Source: an uncultured Lachnospiraceae bacterium
Lineage (GTDB): Bacteria; Bacillota; Clostridia; Lachnospirales; Lachnospiraceae
Direction: 5' to 3'
Assembly: GCA_947588995.1 (NCBI GenBank)
Contig: CANPZI010000005.1
Span: forward strand, 62,001-126,000
DNA length: 64,000 nucleotides
Below the pieces are notes generated by a model that had not been told where the DNA came from, ran no database searches, and saw only the letters and a list, made by a program, of their open reading frames with translations. The translations under genes and the position numbers were made by a program. Positions 41,642 through 51,042 of the stretch are shown here, piece by piece. Each line of letters begins with the position of its first letter. The stretch's first letter is position 1.

Positions 41642-41698
41642 GTGACCTCCCATCATTTCCCCGTCAACAGTAAAATAGAAATAGAATCTCGCTCGCGT

Positions 41699-41726
41699 AA
41701 AAAGGAGAACCACATCGTGGTTCTCC
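41699..41726 (-). terminator. Intrinsic terminator after the GT-C-like gene
   Basis: On the minus strand the stem GGAGAACCAC - GAT - GTGGTTCTCC is followed by TTTTT, a textbook rho-independent terminator. It ends the CNNM-yebC-metY-membrane protein operon 52 bases past the last stop. Confidence 0.85.
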
Positions 41727-41777
41727 CTTAGTGTGCGTGATCCCGCCGTATTTATACATCAAAAGCACACAGCCCGG

Positions 41778-43367
41778 TCACTGTATATCAAAATCGTCGT
41801 CCGGCGCAATCTCTATGTCATATCTCATATCCTGTTCCGGCACGTCATACTGATACTCCATATCGCGCTTCACATGCTTCTTCGGAAGCGGCAGCGGATT
41901 CTCGATATAGGCCGTCTTTGGCGCGCTGTTTCCGCCGTTTTCCGTCTTCGACACGTCCTCCTCTGTCCCCGGCGCCGGCGCCTCTGCCGTCTCCGCTCTC
42001 TCCGCATCCCCGTTAATCTGTTCGATCATCGTCTTCATCACCTGTCTGCTGCCTCCGAAGAGACTGTTCTGCAGTCCCAGACCGGCCAGTACCGCCCAGA
42101 GATACAGGGACAGTATGCCAAAACCGTATTCTCCGCACACCGCAAGCGGCGTCGGCGCCATCAGCAGCGTCATGAGGACCCAGAGCGTATCATTCCGCAG
42201 ACTGCCGTTTCTGACAACCGCATAGACGAGAAACAGAGCGGCCATGACAAGCAGGCCTGCCAGATACCGATCCGCCGCATAGGGTTCCTGCAGGGCAATG
42301 AGATAACTGTTCTCATAACATGCCGTCAGTCTGTCCTCAATCTGCTGCCCCAGTGCGGACAGGCCGCCGAACTTCCCTCTCGACACGAATGCGCACAGCA
42401 TACTCCCGCCGCACCAGGCCGCCGCGCAGGCCAGCACGGCCGTCAGGATAACCGCAACACTCATTCCCGGTGTACTGCGATACGCCTCCGCCTCATCCCG
42501 CCGGCTTTTTTGCGCAAACAGGATAAACAGGACAACGAGCAGCAGGGAGAGGGCCGTCAGTTCCAGACAGGCCAGAACGCCGATCAGCGCGCCGACCGCC
42601 ACGGCGCCAAGCAGCGCCGCGGGCTTTGGCATACGATTCTCACAGTAACTTCCGGCAAAGCTGCCCGTCAGATACAATCCCAGCAAATACAGATCAAAAA
42701 ACAGCCACTCCGGCCCGAGGCAGACTAACATCCGCAGACAGGCCGGCGACAGAGCCAGGCAGCCGGCCGCAATCCACGCCGGAAGCCGACCCGCCAGTTT
42801 TCTCGTGGCGGCGTAGAGCAAAAGCAGCCCTGCCATCTGCAGTACAATCTGCAGAAAGACCGCCGATACTGCCCTGTTGCCCAGGAAAGAACACGTCACG
42901 GTGAGAAGCGCGGCATACAGACCGCCCGCACTGTAATCCGTCATCGCGCCGCCGTTCGCCGTCACAATTGCCCGTGCAAAATAGTCCCCGCTTTTCCCAT
43001 AAAAAACAGCGGCATCCCCGACGCGGACAGCCGCCCCCGACACGGCGTTCAGACACATGATCCGCACCAGAAGCGCCCCTGCCATGACAAGCAGAAACGC
43101 GAGACATTCCACGGCAGCCACAGCACCCTTTTTCCAGGTAAAACGTCTCACACACCACGCCGCACAGCGCGCAAGGAGCAGGTACAGCGCCACCGACAGA
43201 AGCAGGGCGCCCATCGCAGAGACGACAAACAGGCCGGCGTTCGCAAAACCGGACAGGCCCGTCAGCCTCTCCAGCCAGAGATTGCCGCCGAGCGCGAGCA
43301 GCACAATGCACACGAGGGCATAGATAAGCCACAATATATAGCTGAGCTTTGTCGTTCGGTAAGTCAT
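41778..43367 (-). CDS. Polytopic membrane protein, GT-C glycosyltransferase-like
   Basis: A 529-residue protein with about eleven membrane helices. The large loop after the third helix (CLNAVSGAAVRVGDAAVFYG) and the following DYSAGGLYAALLTVTCSFLG and AGLLLLYAATRKLAGRLPAW recall GT-C type mannosyl- and arabinosyl-transferases that use lipid-linked sugars. The residues needed for catalysis cannot be identified with confidence. A long cytoplasmic tail (residues ~455-529) is Pro/Glu/Asp-rich. Start ATG 43367 comes 20 bases after metY. It is the last gene before the terminator. Confidence 0.55.
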   Translation of the reverse strand: MTYRTTKLSYILWLIYALVCIVLLALGGNLWLERLTGLSGFANAGLFVVSAMGALLLSVALYLLLARCAAWCVRRFTWKKGAVAAVECLAFLLVMAGALLVRIMCLNAVSGAAVRVGDAAVFYGKSGDYFARAIVTANGGAMTDYSAGGLYAALLTVTCSFLGNRAVSAVFLQIVLQMAGLLLLYAATRKLAGRLPAWIAAGCLALSPACLRMLVCLGPEWLFFDLYLLGLYLTGSFAGSYCENRMPKPAALLGAVAVGALIGVLACLELTALSLLLVVLFILFAQKSRRDEAEAYRSTPGMSVAVILTAVLACAAAWCGGSMLCAFVSRGKFGGLSALGQQIEDRLTACYENSYLIALQEPYAADRYLAGLLVMAALFLVYAVVRNGSLRNDTLWVLMTLLMAPTPLAVCGEYGFGILSLYLWAVLAGLGLQNSLFGGSRQVMKTMIEQINGDAERAETAEAPAPGTEEDVSKTENGGNSAPKTAYIENPLPLPKKHVKRDMEYQYDVPEQDMRYDIEIAPDDDFDIQ

Positions 43368-43386
43368 CTTCCGTCGTCCTTCCGGC

Positions 43387-44673
43387 TCAGATCCGGGAAA
43401 GCGCCTGCTCCAGATCCGCGATGATATCATCCACGTGCTCAATGCCAACGGAGAGCCTGATCATCTCAGGCGCAACGCCCGCTTCCTTGAGCTGTTCCTC
43501 GTTCATCTGCCTGTGCGTGTGGCTGGCCGGGTGCAGCACGCTCGTCCTCGCGTCGGCCACATGCGTCACGATAGCCGCCAGTTCCAGATAGTCCATCATC
43601 TTCGCGGACGCCTCCCTGCCGCCTTTCAGGCCGAAAGAGATCACGCCGCAGGTGCCGTTCGGCATATACTTCTGTGCAAGTGCATAGTATTTGCTGCTCT
43701 TTAAGCCGGGATAATTCACCCAGGCAACCTTGTCGTGCGCCTCCAGATACTCCGCCACTTTCTGCGCATTATAACAGTGCCTCTCCACGCGCAGGGCAAG
43801 CGTCTCCAGACCGATATTCAAAAGAAACGCATTCTGCGGCGCCTGCATGGAGCCGAGATCTCTCATCAGCTGGCTTGTCGCCTTGGTAATGTAGGCGGCT
43901 TTACCAAACTTCTCCGTATAGACGATACCGTGATAGGACTCGTCGGGCGTACACAGTCCCGGGAACTTGTCCGGGTAAGCGCTCCAGTCGAAATTGCCGG
44001 AGTCCACGATACAGCCTCCCAGAGACACCGCATGACCGTCCATATATTTCGTCGTGGAGTGCGTCACAATATCCGCGCCCCACTTAAAAGGATTGCAGTT
44101 GATCGGCGTCGCGAAAGTATTGTCGATGATGAGCGGCACCTGATGGCCGTGCGCCGCTTTCGCAAATTTCTCGATGTCCAGCACGACTAACGCCGGGTTG
44201 GCAATCGTCTCCGCGAAGACGCACTTCGTGTTGGGCCGAAACGCCCTGTTAAGCTCCTCCGTGGGCGCATCCGGATCCACGATGGTACAGTCGATCCCCA
44301 TCTTCTTCATCGTGCAGGTGATCAGGTTGAACGTGCCGCCGTACACCGTGGAGGACAGCACCACATGGTCGCCCGCCTCACAGATATTGAATACGGCGTA
44401 GTGCGTCGCCGCCTGCCCGGACGAGGTCAGCATGGCCGCCACACCGCCCTCCAGATCACAGATCTTGGCCGCCACACAGTCGTTGGTCGGATTCTGCAGC
44501 CTGCTGTAGAAATAACCGCTCTCCTCCAGGTCGAACAGCCGTCCCATAAACTCCGAGGACTCATATTTGAACGTAGTGCTCTGATAAATCGGCAGCACGC
44601 GCGGCTCCCCGTTTTTCGGCTTCCAGCCCGACTGAATGCACATCGTCTCTTTTTTGTACTGTCTGCTCATCAT
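43387..44673 (-). CDS. metY: O-acetylhomoserine aminocarboxypropyltransferase (sulfhydrylase) MetY
   Basis: A 428-residue PLP enzyme of the Cys/Met metabolism family. It begins KKETMCIQSGWKPKNGEP with YQSTTFKYES, and has the ligand region YSRLQNPTNDCVAAKICDLEGG, cofactor Asp in LIIDNTFATPIN and PLP lysine in VTHSTTKYMDGH. The long C-terminal half (SVGIEHVDDIIADLEQAL) is complete. It makes homocysteine or methionine precursors from O-acetylhomoserine and sulfide. Two Met codons at the start follow AGGAAGCGGGA. It lies 54 bases downstream of yebC. Confidence 0.92.
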   Translation of the reverse strand: MMSRQYKKETMCIQSGWKPKNGEPRVLPIYQSTTFKYESSEFMGRLFDLEESGYFYSRLQNPTNDCVAAKICDLEGGVAAMLTSSGQAATHYAVFNICEAGDHVVLSSTVYGGTFNLITCTMKKMGIDCTIVDPDAPTEELNRAFRPNTKCVFAETIANPALVVLDIEKFAKAAHGHQVPLIIDNTFATPINCNPFKWGADIVTHSTTKYMDGHAVSLGGCIVDSGNFDWSAYPDKFPGLCTPDESYHGIVYTEKFGKAAYITKATSQLMRDLGSMQAPQNAFLLNIGLETLALRVERHCYNAQKVAEYLEAHDKVAWVNYPGLKSSKYYALAQKYMPNGTCGVISFGLKGGREASAKMMDYLELAAIVTHVADARTSVLHPASHTHRQMNEEQLKEAGVAPEMIRLSVGIEHVDDIIADLEQALSRI

Positions 44674-44727
44674 TCCCGCTTCCTTTCTCTGCCCGCAAAC
44701 CGCAGCACGCCCTCATGGCGTTTGCGT

Positions 44728-45456
44728 CTATTCGTCCCAGTTGTGGTAAACCGCCTGCACGTCGTCGTCCTCGTCCAGCAGATCGAGAATCTTCTGCATA
44801 TTCTTGACCGCCGTCTCGTCGGTGAGTTCCACCCAGGTCTGGGGGATCATCGTCACTTCCGAGGAGAGAGCGGTGATTCCCGCCTCTTTGAGGGCAGCGT
44901 CCACCTCGCCCCACTGATCGGGATCCGTGTAGATCTCATAGCCCTCCTCCTCGTCGGCGAAATCCTCCGCCCCGGCGTCGAGAGCCAGCATCATCAGATC
45001 ATCCGCTTCCATATCGCACTCTTCCTTGTCGATGACGATCAGGCCTTTCTTGTCAAACAGGAAAGAGACGCAGCCGGGTGTCCCCACATTGCCCTGCCCC
45101 TTGGTGAAAGCGTTGCGCACATTGGCCGCCGTCCTGTTCTGGTTGTCCGTCAGCGCGTCCACGATGACCGCGATGCCGTTCGGGCCGTACCCCTCATAGG
45201 TGACATACTTGTAGTTGACACCGCTGCCCTCGCCCGCCGCTTTCTTGATGCCTCTCTCAATCGTATCGTTCGGCATATTGTTTGCCTTGGCCTTGGCGAT
45301 GACCTGGGCCAGCTTGAAGTTGTTCGCGGGATCCGGGCCGCCTTCCTTGACCGCCACCGCGATCTCGCGCCCGATGATCGTGAAAATCTTACCCTTAGCG
45401 GCGTCGTTTTTCTCTTTCTTATGCTTAATGTTCGCAAATTTGGAATGTCCTGACAT
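44728..45456 (-). CDS. yebC: YebC/PmpR family protein
   Basis: A 242-residue protein beginning [22 protein letters not shown], the family hallmark, followed by [21 protein letters not shown] and [16 protein letters not shown]. YebC-type proteins were described as DNA-binding regulators, and more recently a role at stalled ribosomes has been proposed. It is located between the CNNM protein and metY, 37 bases after the former. Confidence 0.95.
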   Translation of the reverse strand: MSGHSKFANIKHKKEKNDAAKGKIFTIIGREIAVAVKEGGPDPANNFKLAQVIAKAKANNMPNDTIERGIKKAAGEGSGVNYKYVTYEGYGPNGIAVIVDALTDNQNRTAANVRNAFTKGQGNVGTPGCVSFLFDKKGLIVIDKEECDMEADDLMMLALDAGAEDFADEEEGYEIYTDPDQWGEVDAALKEAGITALSSEVTMIPQTWVELTDETAVKNMQKILDLLDEDDDVQAVYHNWDE

Positions 45457-45493
45457 TTTGTTTTCTCTCCTTTATCCTTTCCTGTAAATGTGC

Positions 45494-46870
45494 CTAGTGT
45501 TCCCCGCCCTCCGGCTCTTTCGCCTTTTTCCTCGCCGTCACGGTCTGAATCATGCGGTCCCTGACTTCCATGATGCGGAAGACATACCCGCCGTACTCAA
45601 ACTCAAAATCCTCGCCCTCCTCAGGGATATGCTCCAGACGCGAGATCACGAAACCGTTCACCGTATCGAAAGGCTCCTCCTCAAAGCTGATGCCGAGCTG
45701 ATCCGCCAGTTCTTCAAGCGGCATCATGCCCTGAATCACATAACTGTCCGAACCGCTCTCGCTGATGTAGCTCTCCTCCTCGTCGTACTCGTCCTCTATG
45801 TTGCCGACGATCTCCTCCAGGATATCCTCAAGCGCCACCAGCCCCGCCGTCTGCCCGTACTCGTCGATCACGATAACCATCTGAATCTTCTCCGTCTGCA
45901 TCACGCGGAACAGATCATTCAGTTTGCGCTTCTCCGTGATGAACCGCGGCTCCATGAGCAGCCCCTTGATCTTGCCGATGGGCTTATTTCTCATCTTCTC
46001 GTTCATCTGCATGCGCATGACGTCTTTCAGATGCAGGATGCCAACGATATGATCGATGGTTCCGTCATAGACCGGGAACCGGCTGTTGTGCTCATCCGCG
46101 ATAAAAGCGGCTGCCTCCTGCAGCGTCATGGTGCACTCGATGCCCACCATGTTATTGCGGTTGATCATGATGTCCTTGGCTTCCTTGTCGCCGAACTCAA
46201 AGATGTTGGTGATCATCTCCGCCTCGTTGGCGTGGATGATGCCCTGTTCGTGCCCCACGTTCACCATGGACAGGATCTCTTCCTCCGTCACATCAGACGT
46301 GTCCTTGGAGACACGGATGCCAAAGAGACGCAGAATGCCGTTCGCCGTCATCGATATGAGAGCCGCCAGAGGCGCCGCAAGCCGCACATAATAATAGACC
46401 GGCGCATGAAAAAGGGCCAGCCACCTTTCCGGATTGCGCGAGGCGGCTTTTCTCGGTATCGATATGCCGAATGTCACGATTATGTACAAAAGAAGCAGCG
46501 TGGCGGCGACAGCCGCCAGTATCGCCAGCACATTGATGTGCCAGCTCACCGGGCTTGCAATTTCCCGCACCGCCGCCCGATAGGCCGCGTAGCCGATACG
46601 GCTGTTCAGCCGGTACAGATACACGGCGCCGAACAGCAGATCCACCGCCACGGCGCCAAACTGAACCGCTCCCGTATACTGCGTCTGATGCTCTGTCAGG
46701 TAGCGGAGACGCCTCTGCTTCGCGCCGGCATCCGCCGTCTCCTCCCCGTCTGCCTCCTCCAGCTCCGCACCTTTCATCTCACGAAAAGCGGAGTCGAAAC
46801 CGTTAAACAACATTTTAAGGAGCAGTAGAATGACAAAGCATATCATACTGCCCGCGACGCCATCATCCAT
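45494..46870 (-). CDS. CNNM/CBS-domain hemolysin family membrane protein
   Basis: A 458-residue protein with an N-terminal CNNM transmembrane domain (helices at residues ~8-24, 65-85, 110-135 and 150-172). Two CBS domains (DIMINRNNMVGIECTMTLQE and GKIKGLLMEPRFITEKRKLN) come next, then a CorC/HlyC domain (SYVIQGMMPLEELADQLGI). Such proteins are linked to magnesium or other cation transport and mis-named hemolysins. The second CBS ends MVIVIDEYGQTAGLVALEDILEEIVG, as usual. It heads the operon, driven by the promoter at 46927-46955. Confidence 0.9.
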   Translation of the reverse strand: MDDGVAGSMICFVILLLLKMLFNGFDSAFREMKGAELEEADGEETADAGAKQRRLRYLTEHQTQYTGAVQFGAVAVDLLFGAVYLYRLNSRIGYAAYRAAVREIASPVSWHINVLAILAAVAATLLLLYIIVTFGISIPRKAASRNPERWLALFHAPVYYYVRLAAPLAALISMTANGILRLFGIRVSKDTSDVTEEEILSMVNVGHEQGIIHANEAEMITNIFEFGDKEAKDIMINRNNMVGIECTMTLQEAAAFIADEHNSRFPVYDGTIDHIVGILHLKDVMRMQMNEKMRNKPIGKIKGLLMEPRFITEKRKLNDLFRVMQTEKIQMVIVIDEYGQTAGLVALEDILEEIVGNIEDEYDEEESYISESGSDSYVIQGMMPLEELADQLGISFEEEPFDTVNGFVISRLEHIPEEGEDFEFEYGGYVFRIMEVRDRMIQTVTARKKAKEPEGGEH

Positions 46871-46926
46871 ATCTTTTGAGTCCTTCTTTCTGTCCGATAC
46901 CGGATCGGCACATTCCCATTTCTATA

Positions 46927-46955
46927 AATATAGCAAGGAATGGGACACGTGTCAA
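46927..46955 (-). promoter_or_regulatory. Promoter of the CNNM-yebC-metY operon
   Basis: Minus-strand TTGACA (46950-46955) and TATATT (46927-46932) with 17 bases between them, close to consensus. Confidence 0.65.
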
Positions 46956-46973
46956 ATTTCAGCCCGTCTTGTC

Positions 46974-47315
46974 TTATGTATTTAACTCAAGACTGACCAT
47001 CAACCCGTTATTGACAACCTGCATAATATCCTGATCCAAATGACAGACCCTGTCTTTCAGACGTTTCTTGTCGATTGTACGAAGCTGCTCCAGCAGAATG
47101 ACCGAGTCCTTGACCATGTCATACTTGCCGGCGCTCAGCTCAATGTGCGTCGGCAGCTTTGCTTTATTCATCTTGGAGGTGATCGCAGCGCAGATCACCG
47201 TCGGGCTGTGCCTGTTGCCGACGTCGTTCTGTATGATCAGCACCGGCCTGATGCCGCCCTGTTCGGAACCGATCACCGGTCTTAAGTCCGCGTAGTAGAT
47301 GTCTCCTCGTCTCAT
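46974..47315 (-). CDS. mazF: MazF/PemK-type endoribonuclease toxin without adjacent antitoxin
   Basis: A 113-residue protein of the MazF/NdoA family: [20 protein letters not shown], then [20 protein letters not shown], the catalytic Thr region [13 protein letters not shown] ([19 protein letters not shown]) and [17 protein letters not shown]. MazF cuts mRNA at short sequences. In Bacillus and Clostridium the antitoxin gene lies between alr and this gene; here only 84 bases separate them, too few for an antitoxin. Start ATG 47315 follows AAGGAAGTG. It is co-directional with alr and nnr. Confidence 0.9.
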   Translation of the reverse strand: MRRGDIYYADLRPVIGSEQGGIRPVLIIQNDVGNRHSPTVICAAITSKMNKAKLPTHIELSAGKYDMVKDSVILLEQLRTIDKKRLKDRVCHLDQDIMQVVNNGLMVSLELNT

Positions 47316-47399
47316 TATCACACACTTCCTTATACGAATATTTGCATCCATAGTATTGCCGGTTTCTCTAAGGGTATACATGATAATTGATTTTCTGTC

Positions 47400-48581
47400 C
47401 TAGCGGTAATCGCCGTAGTAATCTTTCGTCGCCGCAATCTGCCCGTTCTTCACATAGACTCTGGGGATTCTTCTGCCCAGGCCGCAGGCCAGCTCATAGT
47501 TGAATCTGCCGGACAGCTCTCCCAGCTCCTCCATCGTGATCCGCTCTACGCCGTCCGCGCCGATCAACGTCACTTCGTCCCCCTCCGCGGCCTCCGGTAT
47601 CTCCTGCACGCTGACCATGAACTGGTCCATGCACACACGTCCGAGGATGGGAGCCCTCCGGCCGCGGATCAGCACATATCCTTTGTTTGACAGGCCGCGA
47701 GGATAGCCGTCGCCGTACCCCACAGGAACCGTCGCCACGCGCATCCGCTCAGGCGTGACGTAGGTGCCGCCGTAGCTGACCGGCACACCGGCCTCCACCT
47801 CTTTGACATACACGATATGGCTCTTTAAGGACAATACCGGCCGCAGATCCACGATGTTCCGTGCCACCTGTTCCGATGGCCACAGGCCATACAGCGTGAT
47901 CCCCGCCCGCACGGCGTCCATGTTCGCCTCCGGCAGTTCCACGATGCCGGCGCTGTTGGAGCAGTGCTTCACCGGTATAGAATAATGCAGCTTACTCTCG
48001 ACGCGCTCCATGAAATCCCGTATGCGTCCAAGCTGCTCTCTGGCCGACGTCTTATCCGCCTCGTCCGCCCGCGCGAAGTGGGTGAACATGCCCTCGATCT
48101 CTATCCCCTCGGTCCGCAGCGCCATCTCCACAAACCGAAAACCGTCGTCGTCCGGCCTGATCCCTACTCTGGTCATGCCCGTATCCACTTTCACATGCAC
48201 TTTCGCCGGCTTTCCGACCCGCTTCGCGCACGCCGAGAGTTCCTCTATCGTATCTTCCCTGAACACGGCGGGCCGTATCTCCTGCCGAATCAGTTCCTCA
48301 TAACAGTAGGGAAAGGTGTAGCCCAGTATCAGTATCGGCTTGCGCAGCCCCGCATGGCGCAGGATAAACGCCTCCTCCGCCGTGGCCACCGCATAGCCTG
48401 CCACATAGTCAAGCTTTTCGAGTTCACGTCCGATCTGCACCGCGCCGTGCCCATATCCGTCGGTCTTGATCACGCCGATCATCTTCGTGCCGGGGGTGAG
48501 ATTGCGGTGCATGCTCTCCATATTATACAGGACGGCATCCAGGTCTACCTGCGCCCAAACTCTCTGGTAATCCTCTCTCAT
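47400..48581 (-). CDS. alr: Alanine racemase
   Basis: A 393-residue fold-III PLP enzyme. The cofactor lysine lies in MIGVIKTDGYGHGAVQ (the family's KANAYGHG-like site) and the catalytic Tyr in VEAGVPVSYGGTYVTPER. The phosphate-binding segment is VKHCSNSAGIVEL, and VKVDTGMTRVGIRP is conserved. It makes D-alanine for peptidoglycan. It overlaps the NAD(P)HX repair gene by four bases. Confidence 0.95.
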   Translation of the reverse strand: MREDYQRVWAQVDLDAVLYNMESMHRNLTPGTKMIGVIKTDGYGHGAVQIGRELEKLDYVAGYAVATAEEAFILRHAGLRKPILILGYTFPYCYEELIRQEIRPAVFREDTIEELSACAKRVGKPAKVHVKVDTGMTRVGIRPDDDGFRFVEMALRTEGIEIEGMFTHFARADEADKTSAREQLGRIRDFMERVESKLHYSIPVKHCSNSAGIVELPEANMDAVRAGITLYGLWPSEQVARNIVDLRPVLSLKSHIVYVKEVEAGVPVSYGGTYVTPERMRVATVPVGYGDGYPRGLSNKGYVLIRGRRAPILGRVCMDQFMVSVQEIPEAAEGDEVTLIGADGVERITMEELGELSGRFNYELACGLGRRIPRVYVKNGQIAATKDYYGDYR

Positions 48582-50155
48582 CGCTTCTCCTTTGTCCCGC
48601 CGCTTATATACGCCGCCGCGTCACCGATACAGTCGATGATGTCCGTCGCCGTCATGGCGGTCTGTGTTCTGCGTGACGCCGCCATATCGCCCGCGACGCC
48701 GTGGAGATATACCCCTGCCGCCGCGGCATCCATGCCCGGCAGGCCCTGCGCCAGAAGTCCGGTGATGATACCGGCCAGCACATCCCCGGCCCCTGCCGTC
48801 GCCATGCCAGCGTTGCCCGCCGTGTGCAGATATCCCTCTCTGTGGTCATGCTCCGTCACCACCGTGCGCGCATCCTTGCACACAACCACACACTGCAGCC
48901 TCTCTCCAAGCAGGCGCGGATACTCCGTCAGATGCGTTCCCGCCTCCGCCGTCGTGCAGCCGTACAGCCTTGCAAATTCCTGAAGATGCGGCGTTAAGAT
49001 AATTGTCCGCCCGCGCCTGCCGCTCTCCTTAAGCTCCTCGACAAGCCTCTCGTCACCGGCCAGCAGATTCAAGCCGTCCGCATCGATCACCAGCGGCAGC
49101 CCGCTCTCCCGGATGCAAAAAGCGAGCAGTTCATACGCGGTCTCGCCGCGTCCAAGCCCCGGGCCGATCAGGATACAGTCCGCCCACGCCCCGGCCTCCT
49201 TAAGCTCCTCCCTAAACAGGGACCACGCCTCGGCCAAAATAATATTGTCCGCCGCCCCTCTCTCCTCATAAGTCAGAAGCATCGCCTCCGGCACGAACTG
49301 CTGTATCGCTTCTCTGTTTTGCACGTCGGTGACCGCTTTCACCATGCCGGCGCCCGCGCGCAGCACGCTCTTTGCCGCCATCATCGCCGCGCCCGCGATC
49401 CGGCCGCAGCCGGCGATGACCAAAGCCTTTCCGAAAGTGCCCTTGTTGCCGTCCGGCCTGCGGTCCGGGAGCAGTCCGCCGTCCGCGCCGGTCCGGGTAT
49501 ACCAGAAAGGCGGCACGCCGCAAAAACTGCGCTCGTCAATCCCGATGTCACGGCACACAAGTCTTCCCGTGTACGACGCTCCCGGATACAGCAGCTGCCC
49601 CAGCTTGCGAAAGCCATAGGTCACGGTCAGATCCGCGCGTACGGCACAGCCCATCACCGCGCCCGTATCCGCGTCGATGCCGGAGGGAATATCCACGCTG
49701 CACACATAGGCGGCGCTTCCGTTAATCCGCCCTATGACCTCCGCGTAGATTCCCTCCACATTCCGCGACAGTCCCACGCCAAACAGAGCGTCTACTATTA
49801 CATCATATTCAATTTCCCCGATTGTGCTATCGATTCGTACGCCGTAGGCGCGCAGGATGTCGAGCTGCGCCGATGTCTGCGCGCTGCACTTTTGCGCACT
49901 GCCGGGCAGCACACAATCCACCTGCCAGCCCCGCAGCATCAGCAGTCTGCCGACAGCCAGCCCGTCTCCGCCGTTATTGCCGCAGCCTGCCACGATCAGC
50001 GCCCTGTGCGGCTCATCCCCATGTACGCGCAGGATTTCCTCCGCCGTCGCCAGAGCCGCCCGCTCCATCAGAAGCAGGGACGGCACATGATAGTTCTCCG
50101 TCGTATTGGCATCATAGCGCTGCATCTCTGAAGCCGTCACCACATACTGCTTCAC
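48578..50155 (-). CDS. nnr: Bifunctional NAD(P)HX epimerase/dehydratase
   Basis: A 525-residue fused repair enzyme. The N-terminal YjeF domain has MERAALATAEEIL, AGCGNNGGDGLAVGRLLMLRG and DIPSGIDADTGAVMG, and epimerises hydrated NAD(P)H. The C-terminal ribokinase-like domain has GTFGKALVIAGCGRIAGAAM, ADCILIGPGLGRGETAYELL, LVIDADGLNLLAG and the end AGAGDVLAGIITGLLAQGLP, and dehydrates it with ATP/ADP. The frame opens with ATG 50206, but the site AGGAGGAAGATACGG directly before GTG 50155 favours that start. Confidence 0.9.
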   Translation of the reverse strand: MKQYVVTASEMQRYDANTTENYHVPSLLLMERAALATAEEILRVHGDEPHRALIVAGCGNNGGDGLAVGRLLMLRGWQVDCVLPGSAQKCSAQTSAQLDILRAYGVRIDSTIGEIEYDVIVDALFGVGLSRNVEGIYAEVIGRINGSAAYVCSVDIPSGIDADTGAVMGCAVRADLTVTYGFRKLGQLLYPGASYTGRLVCRDIGIDERSFCGVPPFWYTRTGADGGLLPDRRPDGNKGTFGKALVIAGCGRIAGAAMMAAKSVLRAGAGMVKAVTDVQNREAIQQFVPEAMLLTYEERGAADNIILAEAWSLFREELKEAGAWADCILIGPGLGRGETAYELLAFCIRESGLPLVIDADGLNLLAGDERLVEELKESGRRGRTIILTPHLQEFARLYGCTTAEAGTHLTEYPRLLGERLQCVVVCKDARTVVTEHDHREGYLHTAGNAGMATAGAGDVLAGIITGLLAQGLPGMDAAAAGVYLHGVAGDMAASRRTQTAMTATDIIDCIGDAAAYISGGTKEKR

Positions 50156-50202
50156 CCGTATCTTCCTCCTGTCTGTCCCATCCGCAAAGAAGCGCCAAAA
50201 TC

Positions 50203-50973
50203 TCACGATTTCAACGCATCTTCGCCGTTTTCATTCCTATATTCCGCAGCGCCCGCATCCGCGCTGCCCTCCGCGTCCGTCCGCACCGCCTGTTTCACGC
50301 TGCCTGCCTCCGCTTTCCCGGAAGCCGCCTTTGCCGCTTTTGCCTCCTGACTCTGCCTGTATCTCTCCTCCGGATTGTACTGCATGTCAAAGAGTTCCAG
50401 AACATCCGCCCCGAAAATATCGTGCATGTAGGAGTAGAGCTGATGGTTCATCGCTTCTTTCTCCTGCTTGCGGATGATCTTCTTCTTTAATTCTCTTCGG
50501 ATATTGCCGATCCAGTCATCGATCTCCCGAAGCTCCGCCGTGTTTTTCTGCAGACGCCGGTAACAGACTTCCATCGTCGCGATCATCAGCCTGTTGTTGA
50601 CCTGGCTGATCTGCCGCGGCAGCTCCACCATCTCCTCCTCGCAGGCGTCCAGCTTCTCATTGCATTCCTCAAGAAGCCGCTTGCACTCCTCCTGCCGCTT
50701 CACCAGCTTCTTATTGTCGGGGTCTCTGACAAGTTCGTCCGCGGCCAGCACGATATCGTCCATCAGCTTTTTCTTGAGCTTTTTTATCTCCTTATTCTCC
50801 TCGTTGACCTTGCCCTGACGCTTTAAGAGCGCGTTCAACTCGCTCTCCATACGCTTGATCTGGGCACTGTACTCACTCTGCGTAAAAAGCCGGTGCCACT
50901 TATTGTCCAGCGTGAGAATCGGAACTTTCTTGCCGACCAGCGCCTCCTTAAATTCTTCCTCCGTTTTCGCCAT
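50203..50973 (-). CDS. Coiled-coil protein of unknown function
   Basis: A 256-residue, highly charged and almost wholly helical protein. Residues 30-150 (RMESELNALLKRQGKVNEEN, then LKKKLMDDIVLAADELVRDP) form coiled-coil heptads. The conserved-looking centre is NNRLMIATMEVCYRRLQKN, and MNHQLYSYMHDIFGADVLELFDMQYNPEE follows before an Ala/Glu/Ser-rich tail. No signal peptide or membrane helix. Start ATG 50973 is nine bases after AAAGG. It resembles uncharacterised proteins of Lachnospiraceae; function unknown. Confidence 0.6.
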   Translation of the reverse strand: MAKTEEEFKEALVGKKVPILTLDNKWHRLFTQSEYSAQIKRMESELNALLKRQGKVNEENKEIKKLKKKLMDDIVLAADELVRDPDNKKLVKRQEECKRLLEECNEKLDACEEEMVELPRQISQVNNRLMIATMEVCYRRLQKNTAELREIDDWIGNIRRELKKKIIRKQEKEAMNHQLYSYMHDIFGADVLELFDMQYNPEERYRQSQEAKAAKAASGKAEAGSVKQAVRTDAEGSADAGAAEYRNENGEDALKS

Positions 50974-51042
50974 ACCCTTGTTACCTTTCATCTCATGGCT
51001 GCGCGGCCATCCCCGCGGCTCATGCAAGCAGCGCGGTTTTCT

